Assembly: GCF_013375155.1 (NCBI RefSeq)
Contig: NZ_JABXOF010000004.1
Location: forward strand, 186,001-250,000
Direction: 5' to 3'
DNA length: 64,000 bases
Origin: Serratia ureilytica
Lineage (GTDB): Bacteria; Pseudomonadota; Gammaproteobacteria; Enterobacterales; Enterobacteriaceae
The position numbers were made by a program, and so were the translations under genes. Below are positions 19,718-30,067 of this stretch, piece by piece (position 1 is the first letter of the stretch; the number at the start of each line of letters is the position of its first letter). The notes below the pieces were generated by a model that saw nothing but the letters and a program-made list of their open reading frames with translations, searched no databases and was not told the origin of the DNA.

Positions 19718-20394
19718 GCCCCTTTCCCCGGGTTCTGGCCGCTGGCGCGTTTCTTGCGCCACAGCACGATCAGCGAGCCGACCAGGCCGACCACCAGCAA
19801 CACCAGCGGCAACATCATCAGGCAGAACATCAGCTGGTCTTCATACTTGCGGAATACCGGGGTTTTTCCGAGGGCGAAGCCCAGCGTCGTCAGGATCAAG
19901 ACCCACAGCAGGCCGCTCATCCAGTTGAAGAACTGGAAGCGTGCGTTGCTCAGGCCGGACAGGCCGGCGATGGTTGGCAGCAGGGTGCGCACGAAGGCCA
20001 GGAAGCGGCCGACCAACAGGGCGGAAAGGCCGTGGCGGTGGAACAGGTTATGCGCACGCTGATGGTAATGGGCCGGCAGATGCGAAAGCCAGCCTTGCAC
20101 CGTTCGCGTATTGCCGAGCCATCGGCCCTGTATGTAACTGACCCAGCACCCCAGGCTGGCGGCGACGGTCAGGATAACGATGGTCAATGGGAAGCCCATG
20201 GTGCCTTTGGCGATCAGCACGCCGACCAGGATCAGCAGGCTGTCGCCCGGCAGAAAAGCGGCCGGCAGCAGGCCGTTTTCCAAAAACAGGATCATGAACA
20301 GCAGGATGTAGAGGGTCCACACCAACGAAGGGTTCGCCAGCGTCTCAAAATCCTGCTGCCATAAGGCATGTATCAGTTCTTTAATGATGTCCAT
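19714..20394 (-). CDS. yqjA: DedA-family membrane transporter YqjA
   Basis: A 226-residue DedA protein. Hallmarks are [20 protein letters not shown] with the re-entrant loop Pro/Asp, [20 protein letters not shown] and [21 protein letters not shown]. coli YqjA with its paralogue YghB supports envelope homeostasis, alkaline tolerance and drug resistance, and is Cpx-activated with mzrA. Overlaps mzrA by four bases. Confidence 0.95.
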   Translation of the reverse strand: MDIIKELIHALWQQDFETLANPSLVWTLYILLFMILFLENGLLPAAFLPGDSLLILVGVLIAKGTMGFPLTIVILTVAASLGCWVSYIQGRWLGNTRTVQGWLSHLPAHYHQRAHNLFHRHGLSALLVGRFLAFVRTLLPTIAGLSGLSNARFQFFNWMSGLLWVLILTTLGFALGKTPVFRKYEDQLMFCLMMLPLVLLVVGLVGSLIVLWRKKRASGQNPGKGA

Positions 20395-20530
20395 CCGGTG
20401 TTCCTAAAACGTCATTGTTTATTTTTATCTCAGCGGCGGAGCGGGCGTGGGCTGAAAGCGCGCGGCGATCCTGAATGCTGATAACGATGAAACGGCGTTG
20501 CTTTAAGGTTTCTAAGCGGTGCGACACCGG

Positions 20531-20977
20531 TCATAGGTGGTAAGTCAGCGTGCCACGGTACTGCATGTTGCTTTCTTTCCAGCCGGCCTGCCGACTTTGT
20601 TGCCTGGAGGCGTCCAGCATCCAGTCGACCTGGGCAAGCCGGTTGGGGGCCGGGGTGTCCTGGCGGGGGAAACGAATTCGGTAGCCCGGCTCTGCGGCCA
20701 GGGTATAGACCGGCGCCGGCAGGGAGGACGCGAGCAGCGAACCGGGGAAAGAGTACGCTCTGGGCAGCAGCAGCGGCAACTTGCCGGGCGCTTTGCGGCG
20801 CGCTTCGGCCGGCGCCCGATACACATGATCATAGGGGGAAAGCGCCGGCTCCGCCAGCAGCGGCAGGCTGCTCAGCGCGCTGGGGGTGGGCTTGGATGAC
20901 GCCACGCATAGCTGTTGGCCGGAGACCGAACCGGTCCAGCAGAAAAGAGCAATCAGCATGGCAAACAACCAGCGCAT
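20531..20977 (-). CDS. Hypothetical secreted protein
   Basis: A 148-residue frame with a clear signal peptide (MRWLFAMLIALFCWTGSVSG, cut before QQ). I do not recognise a family. The mature part is Pro/Ala/Arg-rich with no obvious domain; it ends with YRGTLTYHL, which resembles an outer-membrane or periplasmic beta strand. Its GC and third-position bias look like the neighbours, which supports coding. It lies alone between yqjA and exuR, a place where E. coli has no gene. Confidence 0.6.
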   Translation of the reverse strand: MRWLFAMLIALFCWTGSVSGQQLCVASSKPTPSALSSLPLLAEPALSPYDHVYRAPAEARRKAPGKLPLLLPRAYSFPGSLLASSLPAPVYTLAAEPGYRIRFPRQDTPAPNRLAQVDWMLDASRQQSRQAGWKESNMQYRGTLTYHL

Positions 20978-21163
20978 TTATTCGCGTCCCGCCCCCGCAG
21001 CAATGGGTAAAAAAGTGGGCTAACTCTACCAAAATAGCACGATTGGCAACAGGGAAATCTACGTTGCCGACGGTGAAATAGTACACGGCAAACGGCGGTT
21101 CCGGCATCGATTCAGCGGATTTTACATTACCTGACATAAGCCGACGGTTTTTGACCGCCGTGG

Positions 21164-21940
21164 CTATTTCTGCTCGTGGCTCACGCCGTCCAGGTGCACC
21201 ACCGGGTTCTCGGCGAACAGATAGCGGTCGGCGTTGTATTCGAAGTCGTCGCTGGTGGCGTTGAACAGCATCTGCTTGGTGTTCTCCAGGTGCTGCCACA
21301 TCGCCAGTTTGGCGGCGTAAGGATCTTTGCGCATCAGCGCCTTGAGGATCTGATCGTGATCGTCGCACCAGCTGGCGATCGAGCGTTCGTCGATATGCTC
21401 GTGCAGTTTCTTCCAGTAAGGGTTGTTGACCCGCTGCACCCACATTTTTTCCACGATGGTGGCCATGGCGGTGTTCTGGGTGGCCAGCGCCACCTGCACG
21501 TGGAACTTCAGATCCCACTGCGAGTCGCGGAAACGGTCTTCTTTGCGGGCGTGCTCCTGGATCTCCATCAGTTGCACGATATCCTGCTTGGTCACCTGGG
21601 TGGCGGCGAATTCGGCGATGTTGCTTTCTATCAGCTGGCGCGCCTGCAGCAGCTCAAACGGGCCGGCGGTGGCGAACTCGATGCTGTCGCCCGGCACCAC
21701 CAGGTGCTTTTGCTGGTTGGACACCACGTGGATCCCGGAGCCCTTGCGCACGTCCACATAGCCTTCCACTTCCAGCATGATGATCGCCTCGCGCACCACG
21801 GTGCGGCTGACATTCATCTCTTCGGCGATGTATCGCTCGGCCGGCAGCTTGTCGCCTACCGGGTAACGGCCGCTTTCGATGCGTTGCTTCAGCTCGGCGG
21901 CCAGTTGCTGATACAGGCGTCTGGTTTCAGTGAATTCCAT
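21164..21940 (-). CDS. exuR: Hexuronate regulon repressor ExuR
   Basis: A 258-residue GntR/FadR-type repressor of hexuronate uptake and breakdown, relieved by galacturonate/glucuronate products. I start at 21940 ([20 protein letters not shown]), matching E. coli in length. The winged helix has [20 protein letters not shown]; the C-terminal FCD domain follows with helices such as [20 protein letters not shown]. Downstream of exuT on the same strand, with an ExuR-like operator 48 bp before the start. Confidence 0.95.
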   Translation of the reverse strand: MEFTETRRLYQQLAAELKQRIESGRYPVGDKLPAERYIAEEMNVSRTVVREAIIMLEVEGYVDVRKGSGIHVVSNQQKHLVVPGDSIEFATAGPFELLQARQLIESNIAEFAATQVTKQDIVQLMEIQEHARKEDRFRDSQWDLKFHVQVALATQNTAMATIVEKMWVQRVNNPYWKKLHEHIDERSIASWCDDHDQILKALMRKDPYAAKLAMWQHLENTKQMLFNATSDDFEYNADRYLFAENPVVHLDGVSHEQK

Positions 21941-21987
21941 AGTGAATGCTCTATACGGTGCGGTGGGAAGGGGCGCGTGGCCATCGG

Positions 21988-22005
21988 ATTTGTTATACCA
22001 CTTAT
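21988..22005. promoter_or_regulatory. Candidate ExuR operator upstream of exuR
   Basis: The minus strand reads ATAAGTGGTATAACAAAT, close to the ExuR/UxuR consensus as I recall it (AAATTGGTATACCAATTT). It lies in the 118-bp gap between exuT and exuR and suggests autoregulation. Confidence 0.55.
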
Positions 22006-22058
22006 TCGGCACCGCTGCCAGAGGAGCAAGGGGCCCGGCGCAGCGGCCGGGCGGGGGA

Positions 22059-23357
22059 TCAGCTGCGCGCCGGGGTGGGCTGCAGCGCGGCCGGCTGCGG
22101 TTCGGCGGCCGGGCGGTTTTGCAGCACCGTCCAGATGACGATGGCGCCGAGAATGTCGAAGACTGACAGCGCGGCGAACAGCGGGCTGAAGCCGAGGGTG
22201 TCTGCCAGGGCGCCGACCACCAGGGCGAACAGCGTGCTGGCGGTCCAGGCCGCCATGCCGGTCAGCCCGTTGGCGGTCGCCACCTCATTGCGGCCGAACA
22301 CGTCGGAAGAGAGGGTGATCAACGCGCCGGACAGCGCCTGATGGGCGAAGCCGCCGACGCACAGCAGGGCGATAGCCGCGTAAGGGCTGGTGAACAGGCC
22401 GATCATGCCGGGGCCGATCATCAACACCGCACCCATCGTCACCACCAGCTTGCGCGAGACGATCAGGTTGACCTTGAAATACTTCTGGAACAGCGGCGGC
22501 AGATAACCACCGACGATGCAGCCGAGATCGGCGAACAGCATCGGCATCCAGGCGAACATGGCGATCTCTTTCAGGTTAAAACCGTAGGCCTTGAACATGA
22601 ACAGCGGGATCCAGGCGTTGAAGGTGCCCCACGCCGGCTCAGCCAGAAAGCGCGGCAGCGCGATGCCCCAGAACTGGCGGTTGCGCACGATCTGCCAGGC
22701 GGACATCTTTTTGGCGTTAGAGGTCTGGTGCTGCGCTTCCTGGCCTTCGAGGATGTAACGGCGTTCTTCCTGGCTCAGTTTCTTCTGATCTTTCGGGTGT
22801 TTGTAGAACAGCAGCCAGCAGATGGCCCAGATCAGGCTCAGCACGCCGGTGATGATGAACGCCATCTCCCAGCTGTGCGCGACGATGGCCCATACCACCA
22901 GCGGCGGGGCGATCATGCCGCCGATCGACGAGCCCACGTTGAAATAGCCGACGGCGATCGAACGTTCTTTGGCCGGAAACCATTCGCTGCTGGCCTTCAA
23001 CCCGGCGGGGATCATCGCCGCTTCCGCCATGCCGACCGCGCCGCGCGCCAACGCCAGCCCGCCCCAACTGTTGGCCAACGCGGTGCCCATGCAGAACAGC
23101 GCCCACAAAATGGCGAACATGGCGTAACCGACCTTGGTGCCCAGCACGTCCAGCACGTAGCCCGCCACCGGTTGCATCACGGTGTAGCACGCGGAGTAGG
23201 CGGCGACGATATAGGAATACTGTTGGGTGGTGATGTGCAGCGTATCTTCCAGCGTCGGCGCCGCCACGGCGATGGCGTTGCGGGTCAGGTAACCCAGCAC
23301 GGTGCCGATGGTCACCAGTCCGATCATGTACCAGCGTAACCCTTTAATTTTACGCAT
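22059..23357 (-). CDS. exuT: Hexuronate transporter ExuT
   Basis: A 432-residue major-facilitator protein of the anion:cation symporter (ACS) group, taking up galacturonate and glucuronate. It begins [20 protein letters not shown] and has twelve predicted spans; signature regions are [40 protein letters not shown] and [19 protein letters not shown]. Divergent from uxaCA, as in E. coli. Confidence 0.95.
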   Translation of the reverse strand: MRKIKGLRWYMIGLVTIGTVLGYLTRNAIAVAAPTLEDTLHITTQQYSYIVAAYSACYTVMQPVAGYVLDVLGTKVGYAMFAILWALFCMGTALANSWGGLALARGAVGMAEAAMIPAGLKASSEWFPAKERSIAVGYFNVGSSIGGMIAPPLVVWAIVAHSWEMAFIITGVLSLIWAICWLLFYKHPKDQKKLSQEERRYILEGQEAQHQTSNAKKMSAWQIVRNRQFWGIALPRFLAEPAWGTFNAWIPLFMFKAYGFNLKEIAMFAWMPMLFADLGCIVGGYLPPLFQKYFKVNLIVSRKLVVTMGAVLMIGPGMIGLFTSPYAAIALLCVGGFAHQALSGALITLSSDVFGRNEVATANGLTGMAAWTASTLFALVVGALADTLGFSPLFAALSVFDILGAIVIWTVLQNRPAAEPQPAALQPTPARS

Positions 23358-23641
23358 CCGAAGTGTCTCCCCGTTTGAAGGTGTGGCCGTCGATGCGGCT
23401 GGCGAGACAATAACCTGTCATACAGGTTTAAAAGTTGAGTGATATCACAAAAGGAATTATTCGCCTGAGTGATACTGTGGCCGGTGAAACAGGGCATTTT
23501 TGCCGGTAAATTGAGCAAAAAAGGGCGTATAGAGAGGATAAACGGCAGACATCGGGAAAAATTTGCTGGACGTTAGTAAAAATTGGTGTGATAACTTTTG
23601 TGATTCGAACCCCGTGCCGCACGGCAAGTAAGGAGCCCGAG
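23358..23641. promoter_or_regulatory. exuT / uxaC divergent control region
   Basis: 284 bp, AT-rich, no gene seen. Candidate operators: AACCTG-TCATA-CAGGTT (23412-23428, perfect 6-bp arms), GTGATATCAC (23439-23448, perfect palindrome), and AAATTGGTGTGATAACTTT (23580-23598), which resembles the ExuR consensus and lies 44 bp before uxaC. Expected to be repressed by ExuR on both sides. Confidence 0.55.
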
Positions 23642-25054
23642 ATGGCGACGTTTTTGAGCGAAGATTTCCTGCTGGACAGCGAATTTGCCCGGCGCTTGTA
23701 TCACGACTACGCGGCGCAGCAGCCGATTTTCGATTACCACTGCCATTTGCCGCCGCAGCAGATCGCGGAGAATACCCGCTTCAGCAACCTGTACGATATC
23801 TGGCTGCGGGGCGATCACTACAAATGGCGGGCGATGCGCACCAACGGCGTGGCGGAGCGGTTATGCACCGGCGATGCGGGCGATCGCGAGAAATTCGACG
23901 CCTGGGCCGCCACGGTGCCGCATACCATCGGCAACCCGCTCTATCACTGGACGCATCTGGAGCTGCGCCGCCCGTTCGGCATCACGGATATGCTGTTGTC
24001 GCCGGCCACGGCGGATGAAATCTGGCAGCGCGGCAATGCGCTGCTGGCGCAGGATGCGTTTCGCGCGCGCGGCATCATGCAGCAAATGAACGTGAAAATG
24101 GTCGGCACCACCGACGATCCGATAGACGATCTGCGTCATCATCGGGCGATCGCCGACGATCGCAGTTTCGCTATCAAAGTGCTGCCGAGCTGGCGGCCGG
24201 ACAAGGCTTTCACCATCGATGCGCCCGGCTTCAACGACTATCTGCGGCAGTTGGAGGCGGCGGCGGACACCGCCATCGGCCGCTTTAGCGCGCTGTGCGA
24301 CGCCCTGTACAAGCGCATGGATCACTTTGCCGCCCACGGCTGCAAGGTGGCCGATCATGCGCTGGACGTGGTGGTGTTCGGCGAGGCCGATGAAGCGGCG
24401 CTGGATGCGATCCTGCTGCGCCGCCTGAACGGCGAGCTGCCGACGCCGGAACAGAGCGCCCAGTTCAAAAGCGCGGTGCTGCTGTTTTTGGCCGGCGAAT
24501 ACCGGCGTCGCGGCTGGGTGCAGCAGTATCACATCGGCGCGCTGCGCAATAACAACAGCCGCATGTTGGCCGCCGTCGGGCCGGATATCGGCTTCGACTC
24601 GATCAACGACCGGCCGCTGGCGGAACCGCTGTCGCGGCTGCTGGATGCTCAGGCGCGGCAGGGCGGTCTGCCGAAAACCATTCTCTATTGCCTCAATCCG
24701 CGGGATAACGAAGTGATCGGCACCATGATCGGCAATTTTCAGGGGGAAGGCACGCCGGGCAAGATGCAGTTCGGCTCCGGTTGGTGGTTCAACGATCAGA
24801 AGGACGGCATGCAGCGCCAAATGACGCAGCTGGCCCAGCTCGGGCTGCTGAGCCGCTTCGTCGGCATGCTGACCGACAGCCGCAGCTTCTTGTCTTATAC
24901 GCGCCATGAATACTTCCGCCGCATCCTTTGCCAGATGATCGGCCGCTGGGTGGCGGACGGCGAAGCGCCGGCGGATATCGCGCTGCTGGGCGAGATGGTG
25001 AAAAACATCTGCTTCGACAACGCCAAAAACTATTTCGCCATTGAACTGGCGTAG
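23642..25054 (+). CDS. uxaC: Glucuronate (uronate) isomerase UxaC
   Basis: A 470-residue amidohydrolase-superfamily enzyme that converts glucuronate to fructuronate and galacturonate to tagaturonate. I start at 23642 ([20 protein letters not shown]) because it gives the E. coli length and follows AAGGAG. The metal/active-site region has [17 protein letters not shown]; other family strings are [13 protein letters not shown] and [20 protein letters not shown]. First gene of uxaCA; 20 bp from uxaA. Confidence 0.96.
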   Translation: MATFLSEDFLLDSEFARRLYHDYAAQQPIFDYHCHLPPQQIAENTRFSNLYDIWLRGDHYKWRAMRTNGVAERLCTGDAGDREKFDAWAATVPHTIGNPLYHWTHLELRRPFGITDMLLSPATADEIWQRGNALLAQDAFRARGIMQQMNVKMVGTTDDPIDDLRHHRAIADDRSFAIKVLPSWRPDKAFTIDAPGFNDYLRQLEAAADTAIGRFSALCDALYKRMDHFAAHGCKVADHALDVVVFGEADEAALDAILLRRLNGELPTPEQSAQFKSAVLLFLAGEYRRRGWVQQYHIGALRNNNSRMLAAVGPDIGFDSINDRPLAEPLSRLLDAQARQGGLPKTILYCLNPRDNEVIGTMIGNFQGEGTPGKMQFGSGWWFNDQKDGMQRQMTQLAQLGLLSRFVGMLTDSRSFLSYTRHEYFRRILCQMIGRWVADGEAPADIALLGEMVKNICFDNAKNYFAIELA

Positions 25055-25074
25055 CCGTTATCCGGGACCGGTTT

Positions 25075-26562
25075 ATGCAAAGTACGATAAAGATTCACGA
25101 GCAGGATAACGTGGCGGTGGCGCTGCGCGATCTGGCTGCCGGAGAGCGCGTTGAGCTGGAAGGCGCGGTCGTCAAACTGGCGCAGCCGGTGGCGCGTGGG
25201 CACAAGTTTGCACTCGGCCCGATCGCCGAGGGTGAAGACATCATCAAATATGGCCAGCCGATCGGCCATGCGCTCGCGGCCATTGCGCCTGGGGAGCATA
25301 TTCATTCGCAAAACGTCAAAACCAACCTGAGCGATCTGGACAGCTACCGTTACCAGCCGCAGTTCCCGGCGCTGCCGCCGCAGGCGGCGGATCGCGAGGT
25401 GCAGCTGTACCGCCGGGCCAACGGCGAAGTGGGGATCCGCAACGAGCTGTGGATCGTGCCGACCGTCGGCTGCGTCAACGGTATCGCTCGCCAGATCCAG
25501 CAGCGCTTTTTGCAGCAAACACAGGCGGACGGGATCGACGGCGTGCATCTGTTCAGCCACCCGTTCGGCTGCTCGCAGCTGGGGCAGGATCATGCCAACA
25601 CCCGCATCATGCTGCAGAACATGGCGCGCCATCCCAACGCCGGCGCGGTGCTGGTGATCGGGCTGGGGTGCGAGAACAATCAGGTGGATGCCTTTCGCGC
25701 CACGCTGGGGATAGGGGACGAGCGGCGGTTGCGCTTTATGGTGTGCCAACAGCAGGACGACGAGGTGGAGGCCGGGTTGGCGCTGCTGCACGAGCTGTAT
25801 CGGGAGATGCGCCACGATCGCCGCGAGCCGGGCCGCCTGAGCGAGCTGAAGTTCGGCCTGGAATGCGGCGGTTCGGACGGGCTGTCGGGCATTACCGCCA
25901 ACCCGCTGCTGGGGCGCTTTTCCGACTATGCGATCGCCAACGGCGGCACCACGGTGCTGACCGAAGTGCCGGAGATGTTCGGCGCCGAGCGCATTCTGAT
26001 GAGCCGCTGCCGCGATGGAGAAACCTTCGACAAAACCGTCGACATGATCAACGATTTCAAACGTTATTTCATCGCCCATCAGCAGCCGATTTATGAGAAT
26101 CCGTCGCCGGGCAACAAGGCCGGCGGCATCACCACGCTGGAGGAGAAGTCGCTTGGCTGCACCCAAAAGGCGGGGCTAAGCCAGGTGGTGGACGTGCTGA
26201 AATACGGCGAGCGGCTGCGCGTGCCGGGGCTGAATCTGCTCAGCGCGCCGGGCAACGACGCGGTGGCGACCAGCGCGCTGGCCGGCGCCGGCTGTCATAT
26301 GGTGCTGTTCAGCACCGGGCGCGGTACGCCGTACGGCGGCTTTGTGCCGACGGTGAAGCTGGCGACCAACAGCGAGCTGGCGGCGAAGAAACCGCACTGG
26401 ATCGATTTTGACGCCGGCAGCCTGGTTCACGGCGTGGCGATGGAGACGCTGCTCAGCCGCTTCATCGATCTGATTGTCGAGATTGCCAACGGGCGTCCGG
26501 CGCGTAATGAAACCAACGACTTTCGCGAGCTGGCGATCTTTAAAAGCGGGGTGACGCTGTAA
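25075..26562 (+). CDS. uxaA: Altronate dehydratase UxaA
   Basis: A 495-residue enzyme converting altronate to 2-keto-3-deoxygluconate. It has an N-terminal SAF domain (about residues 10-80) and the C-terminal UxaA/GarD catalytic region with HLFSHPFGCSQLGQDHANTR, GLGCENNQVDA and LECGGSDGLSGITANP, whose Cys residues probably bind the metal. Length equals E. coli UxaA. Transcribed with uxaC; tagaturonate reductase (uxaB) is not in this window. Confidence 0.96.
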   Translation: MQSTIKIHEQDNVAVALRDLAAGERVELEGAVVKLAQPVARGHKFALGPIAEGEDIIKYGQPIGHALAAIAPGEHIHSQNVKTNLSDLDSYRYQPQFPALPPQAADREVQLYRRANGEVGIRNELWIVPTVGCVNGIARQIQQRFLQQTQADGIDGVHLFSHPFGCSQLGQDHANTRIMLQNMARHPNAGAVLVIGLGCENNQVDAFRATLGIGDERRLRFMVCQQQDDEVEAGLALLHELYREMRHDRREPGRLSELKFGLECGGSDGLSGITANPLLGRFSDYAIANGGTTVLTEVPEMFGAERILMSRCRDGETFDKTVDMINDFKRYFIAHQQPIYENPSPGNKAGGITTLEEKSLGCTQKAGLSQVVDVLKYGERLRVPGLNLLSAPGNDAVATSALAGAGCHMVLFSTGRGTPYGGFVPTVKLATNSELAAKKPHWIDFDAGSLVHGVAMETLLSRFIDLIVEIANGRPARNETNDFRELAIFKSGVTL

Positions 26563-26570
26563 AGCTGACA

Positions 26571-26597
26571 AAAAAGGCGCTCGAGGGAGCGCCTTTC
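26571..26597. terminator. Bidirectional terminator between uxaA and sstT
   Basis: GGCGCTC-GAGG-GAGCGCC flanked by an A run on the left and TTTCT on the right, between convergent genes. Confidence 0.85.
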
Positions 26598-26614
26598 TAT
26601 GAAGCAACGCGCGA

Positions 26615-27850
26615 TTAACGCACCTTCAGCGGGTCTTCGTTCGCCAGCCGCTGGTCTTCCGCCTGGCAGGCGGCGGCGGTGAACAGCACGTCGGTGGAGG
26701 AGTTGAGGGCGGTTTCCGCCGAATCCTGCAGCACGCCGATGATAAAACCGACCGCCACCACCTGCATCGCCACGTCATTCGGAATGCCGAACATGTTGCA
26801 CGCCAGCGGGATCAGCAGCAGCGAGCCGCCGGCCACGCCGGAGGCGCCGCAGGCGCACAGGGCGGCCACCACGCTCAGCAGCAGGGCGGTCGGGACGTCC
26901 ACCGCGATGCCCAGCGTGTTTACCGCCGCCAGCGTCAGCACGGTGATGGTGATCGCCGCACCGGCCATGTTGATGGTGGCGCCCAGCGGAATGGAAACCG
27001 AGTAGGTGTCCTCATTCAGGTTCAGCTTTTTGCACAGCTCCATGTTCACCGGGATGTTGGCGGCGGAGCTGCGGGTGAAGAAGGCGGTCACGCCGCTCTC
27101 GCGCAGGCAGGCGAACACCAGCGGATACGGGTTGCGGCGGATCTTCCAGTACACGATCAGCGGGTTGAGCACCAGCGCTACCAGCAGCATACAGCCGATT
27201 AACACCATCAGCAGTTGCGCATAGCCCCACAGCGCGCCGAAGCCGGTTTCCGCCAGCGTGGAGGCCACCAGGCCGAAGATGCCGAGCGGCGCACAGCGGA
27301 TCACCGCGCGCACCACCAGCGTGACCGCATGGGACATGTCGTTGATCAGCCCCTTGGTGGTTTCGGAAGCGTGGCGCAGCGCCAGCCCCAGCCCGACGGC
27401 CCACGCCAGAATGCCGATGTAGTTGGCGTTAATCAGCGCATGGAACGGGTTGGCCACCACACTCATCAACAGGCCCTTCATCACGTCCACGATGCCGCCT
27501 GGCGGGGTGATGTCGGTTGCGCCGGTGGTCAGCGCCAGCGTGGAAGGGAAGATAAAGCTGACGACGACCGCCACCAGCGCCGCAGCGAAGGTGCCCAGCA
27601 GATAGAGGAACAGGATGGGGCGAATGTTGGTTTTCTGCCCCTGTTTATGGTTGGCGATCGAGGCCATCACCAGTATCAGCACCAGCAGTGGCGCTACCGC
27701 TTTCAGCGCGCCGACGAACAGGGTGCCGAGCAGGCCGACCGCCGCTGCCGCCGCCGGTGAAACCAGCGCCACCAGAATGCCGGCCACCAGGCCGACCATG
27801 ATTTGTTTGACCAGGCTGCCCTGCGTGATCTTTTGTAGTAGTTTTTGCAT
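26615..27850 (-). CDS. sstT: Na+/serine-threonine symporter SstT
   Basis: A 411-residue dicarboxylate/amino acid:cation symporter (DAACS/GltPh fold). The conserved HP1 serine-rich region [20 protein letters not shown] and the NMAG motif in [20 protein letters not shown] mark SstT. Eight spans with two hairpins are expected. Imports serine and threonine with sodium. The E. coli neighbour ygjV is absent here. Confidence 0.95.
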   Translation of the reverse strand: MQKLLQKITQGSLVKQIMVGLVAGILVALVSPAAAAAVGLLGTLFVGALKAVAPLLVLILVMASIANHKQGQKTNIRPILFLYLLGTFAAALVAVVVSFIFPSTLALTTGATDITPPGGIVDVMKGLLMSVVANPFHALINANYIGILAWAVGLGLALRHASETTKGLINDMSHAVTLVVRAVIRCAPLGIFGLVASTLAETGFGALWGYAQLLMVLIGCMLLVALVLNPLIVYWKIRRNPYPLVFACLRESGVTAFFTRSSAANIPVNMELCKKLNLNEDTYSVSIPLGATINMAGAAITITVLTLAAVNTLGIAVDVPTALLLSVVAALCACGASGVAGGSLLLIPLACNMFGIPNDVAMQVVAVGFIIGVLQDSAETALNSSTDVLFTAAACQAEDQRLANEDPLKVR

Positions 27851-28079
27851 AGTGCTTCTCTTCCTGATGTTATCTGGCCGCCGCGGCGGGAACGACGCCG
27901 GACAGCTTTATATGATTCTGTAACTAAGTGTGTTTGCCGAATCAGTATTCAGTAATCGAATGATGTTGGAAAGAGGCGAGGGTGAAATTCTGAGCGCGGA
28001 TCAACACTTGATAACATACTGGTTACATTTGTGTGATCGTAATAACGTTTGGCGTTTTGGGGGAATTGCCAAACAATCG

Positions 28080-28098
28080 CGGGGCGACTAGCGCCCCG
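28080..28098 (-). terminator. Hairpin after alx
   Basis: CGGGGCG-ACTAG-CGCCCCG, 16 bp after the alx stop on the minus strand; only GATTGTTTGG follows, so the T run is weak. Confidence 0.5.
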
Positions 28099-28113
28099 GA
28101 TAACAGATTATGG

Positions 28114-29082
28114 TTATTTCTTCGCCAGGCGATCGTTGCGGCGATTGACCCAGGCGTTGATCAGCAAGGTGAGCGTCAGGATGCCCGCCACCACGCCGAG
28201 CGAGATACCGATCGGGATGTGGAAGAAGTCGATTATCAGCATCTTGATACCGATAAACACCAGGATCACCGACAGGCCGTATTTCAGCATCGAGAAACGT
28301 TCCGCCACGTTGGCCAGCAGGAAGTACATGGCGCGCAGGCCCATGATGGCGAACAGGTTAGAGGTCAGCACGATGAACGGGTCGGTGGTCACGGCGAAGA
28401 TCGCCGGGATGCTGTCCACCGCGAAAATCACGTCGCTCAGTTCCACCAGGATCAGCACCAGCACCAGCGGGGTGGCGAACAGGATGCCGTTGCGGCGCAC
28501 GAAGAAACGCTCGCCTTCCAGGCTGTCGGTCATGCGCAGGCGGCTGCGCAGCCATTTCACCAGCGGCTTGTCGCCGATTGCCGAGTCGTCTTCCTTCGCC
28601 AACGCCATCTTGATACCGGTGAACAGCAGGAAAGCGCCGAACAGGTACAGCAGCCACTGGAACTGGCTGACCAGCCAACTGCCGGCGAAGATCATGATGG
28701 TACGCAGCACGATCGCCCCCAACACGCCGTAGATCAGCACCCGCCGCTGCAGGTTGGCCGGCACGGCGAAGTAGCTGAACAGCATCAGCCAGACGAACAC
28801 GTTATCCACCGCCAGCGCTTTTTCGATCAGGTAGCCGGTCAGGAAGGCCAGCGCCTGGGTATCGGCGACGGCGCGCCCGGCGGTTTCATTCAGGTAGTAC
28901 CAGAAACCGAAATTAAACAGCAGAGAGAGGCTGACCCACACCAGCGACCAACTGGCGGCCTGCTTCATAGTCATGGAGTGCGCGCCTTTACGGCCCTGCA
29001 ACAGGAGATCGATTGCGAGCATCACGACTATGACGGCGGCGAAGCTGCCCCACAACCACGGTGTGCCAACGGAATTCATCAT
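28114..29082 (-). CDS. alx: TerC-family manganese/pH-responsive membrane protein Alx
   Basis: A 322-residue TerC family protein with about nine membrane spans. Acidic residues within spans ([40 protein letters not shown]) are those conserved for metal transport in the family. E. coli Alx is induced by alkaline pH and manganese through its leader RNA and is thought to export Mn2+. The leader structure is present here (29145-29290). Confidence 0.94.
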   Translation of the reverse strand: MMNSVGTPWLWGSFAAVIVVMLAIDLLLQGRKGAHSMTMKQAASWSLVWVSLSLLFNFGFWYYLNETAGRAVADTQALAFLTGYLIEKALAVDNVFVWLMLFSYFAVPANLQRRVLIYGVLGAIVLRTIMIFAGSWLVSQFQWLLYLFGAFLLFTGIKMALAKEDDSAIGDKPLVKWLRSRLRMTDSLEGERFFVRRNGILFATPLVLVLILVELSDVIFAVDSIPAIFAVTTDPFIVLTSNLFAIMGLRAMYFLLANVAERFSMLKYGLSVILVFIGIKMLIIDFFHIPIGISLGVVAGILTLTLLINAWVNRRNDRLAKK

Positions 29083-29144
29083 CAGAGGTATCCTTCAAAA
29101 ACAAAAACGGCCAACGTCGGAAGACGCCAGCCGCTCTGTGAACG

Positions 29145-29290
29145 CTGCAAGCAAACCTCGCCTTCCGGCAAGGTCTCACTTACAACGTTGATGAAGGTGG
29201 TTACACCTTTGACATCAGGTTGCCCGGTAACCGGATGCTTGCGCATCGTAATGACGATTAACCGGCAATGAAGTTACTCCCCTTTGCAGA
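29145..29290 (-). ncRNA. yybP-ykoY-type Mn2+/pH riboswitch in the alx leader
   Basis: On the minus strand, 60-210 bases upstream of the alx start, the sequence has the two conserved loop motifs of this class: CAAAGGGGAGTAACTT near 29288-29273 and GTGAGACCTTGCCGGAAGG near 29180-29162, separated by paired arms including CCGGTTACCGG and followed by GCGAGG that pairs with CCTTGC. E. coli alx has the same element (PRE, small RNA SraF), which turns on translation at high pH and with Mn2+. Boundaries are approximate. Confidence 0.85.
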
Positions 29291-29334
29291 GCAGAAAGTA
29301 ATGCAAAATGTGTCGGCGGTCAACGTGAATCGCG

Positions 29335-30066
29335 TTAGCCGGCCAACGCTTTTTGCGCGCCCAGGCTGACGACGAATCCCTGCAGCAGCAGGCGGCTGAA
29401 CGGCGTGTCGCTAACCTGTTGTTGTTGTTGCTGATAGCGGGCCTGCTGCTCGGGATGCAGCTCGCCGAGCCACTGCAGATACTGGCTCATCACCGCGCCG
29501 TTGAATTCCGGGTGGAACTGGGTGGTCAGGGCATGATCGCCATAGCGCAGGATCTGGTGCGCGTCCTGCTGCGAACGCGCCAGCGTCTGCGCGCCGGCGG
29601 GCGGCGTCAGCACGCTCTGCGAGTGGATCAGGTTGGCTTTGAAGCGCGGCGGCAGCAGGGTGAGCCGCCGGTCTTCGGCCGCGGCGGGCAGCAGTTCGAT
29701 CTCCAGCGTGCCCACCTCCATGCCCTGCGGGTGGTAACCCACTTCGCCACCGAGCGCGTAGGCCAACAGCTGGTGGCCGTAGCAGACGCCGAATAGCGGC
29801 AGTTTGATCGCCATCGCCTGGCGCAGCCACTCGGCCGCCGCCTCGCTCCACGGCAGCTGTTCGGTCACCATCGCCGGCGAGCCGGTGATGACCACGCCGC
29901 AATAGGCGGCCGGCGGCAACGGCCGCTCGCCGGCGGGCAAGTGTACGATGTGCGCGCGTTCGGCGTCGATATTGCCCTGTTGCAGGAACATGCCATCAAA
30001 GTTGGCCAATTCCTGACGAATGGCCTGCGGCGCGTCGCCGGTTTGCATCACGAGCAGCGGTTTCAT
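29335..30066 (-). CDS. Class I glutamine amidotransferase (GMP synthase-like)
   Basis: A 243-residue stand-alone glutaminase domain. The triad is visible: Cys in LFGVCYGHQLLAYALGG, His and Glu in TTQFHPEFNGAVMSQYL. It resembles the YfeJ/GMP-synthase amidotransferase group, but no synthetase domain is attached, so the acceptor is unknown; related proteins deglutamylate or hydrolyse gamma-glutamyl compounds. It ends the ygjR transcript (1 bp after the ygjR stop), so the two are co-translated. Confidence 0.85.
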   Translation of the reverse strand: MKPLLVMQTGDAPQAIRQELANFDGMFLQQGNIDAERAHIVHLPAGERPLPPAAYCGVVITGSPAMVTEQLPWSEAAAEWLRQAMAIKLPLFGVCYGHQLLAYALGGEVGYHPQGMEVGTLEIELLPAAAEDRRLTLLPPRFKANLIHSQSVLTPPAGAQTLARSQQDAHQILRYGDHALTTQFHPEFNGAVMSQYLQWLGELHPEQQARYQQQQQQVSDTPFSRLLLQGFVVSLGAQKALAG

Positions 30067-30067
30067 C

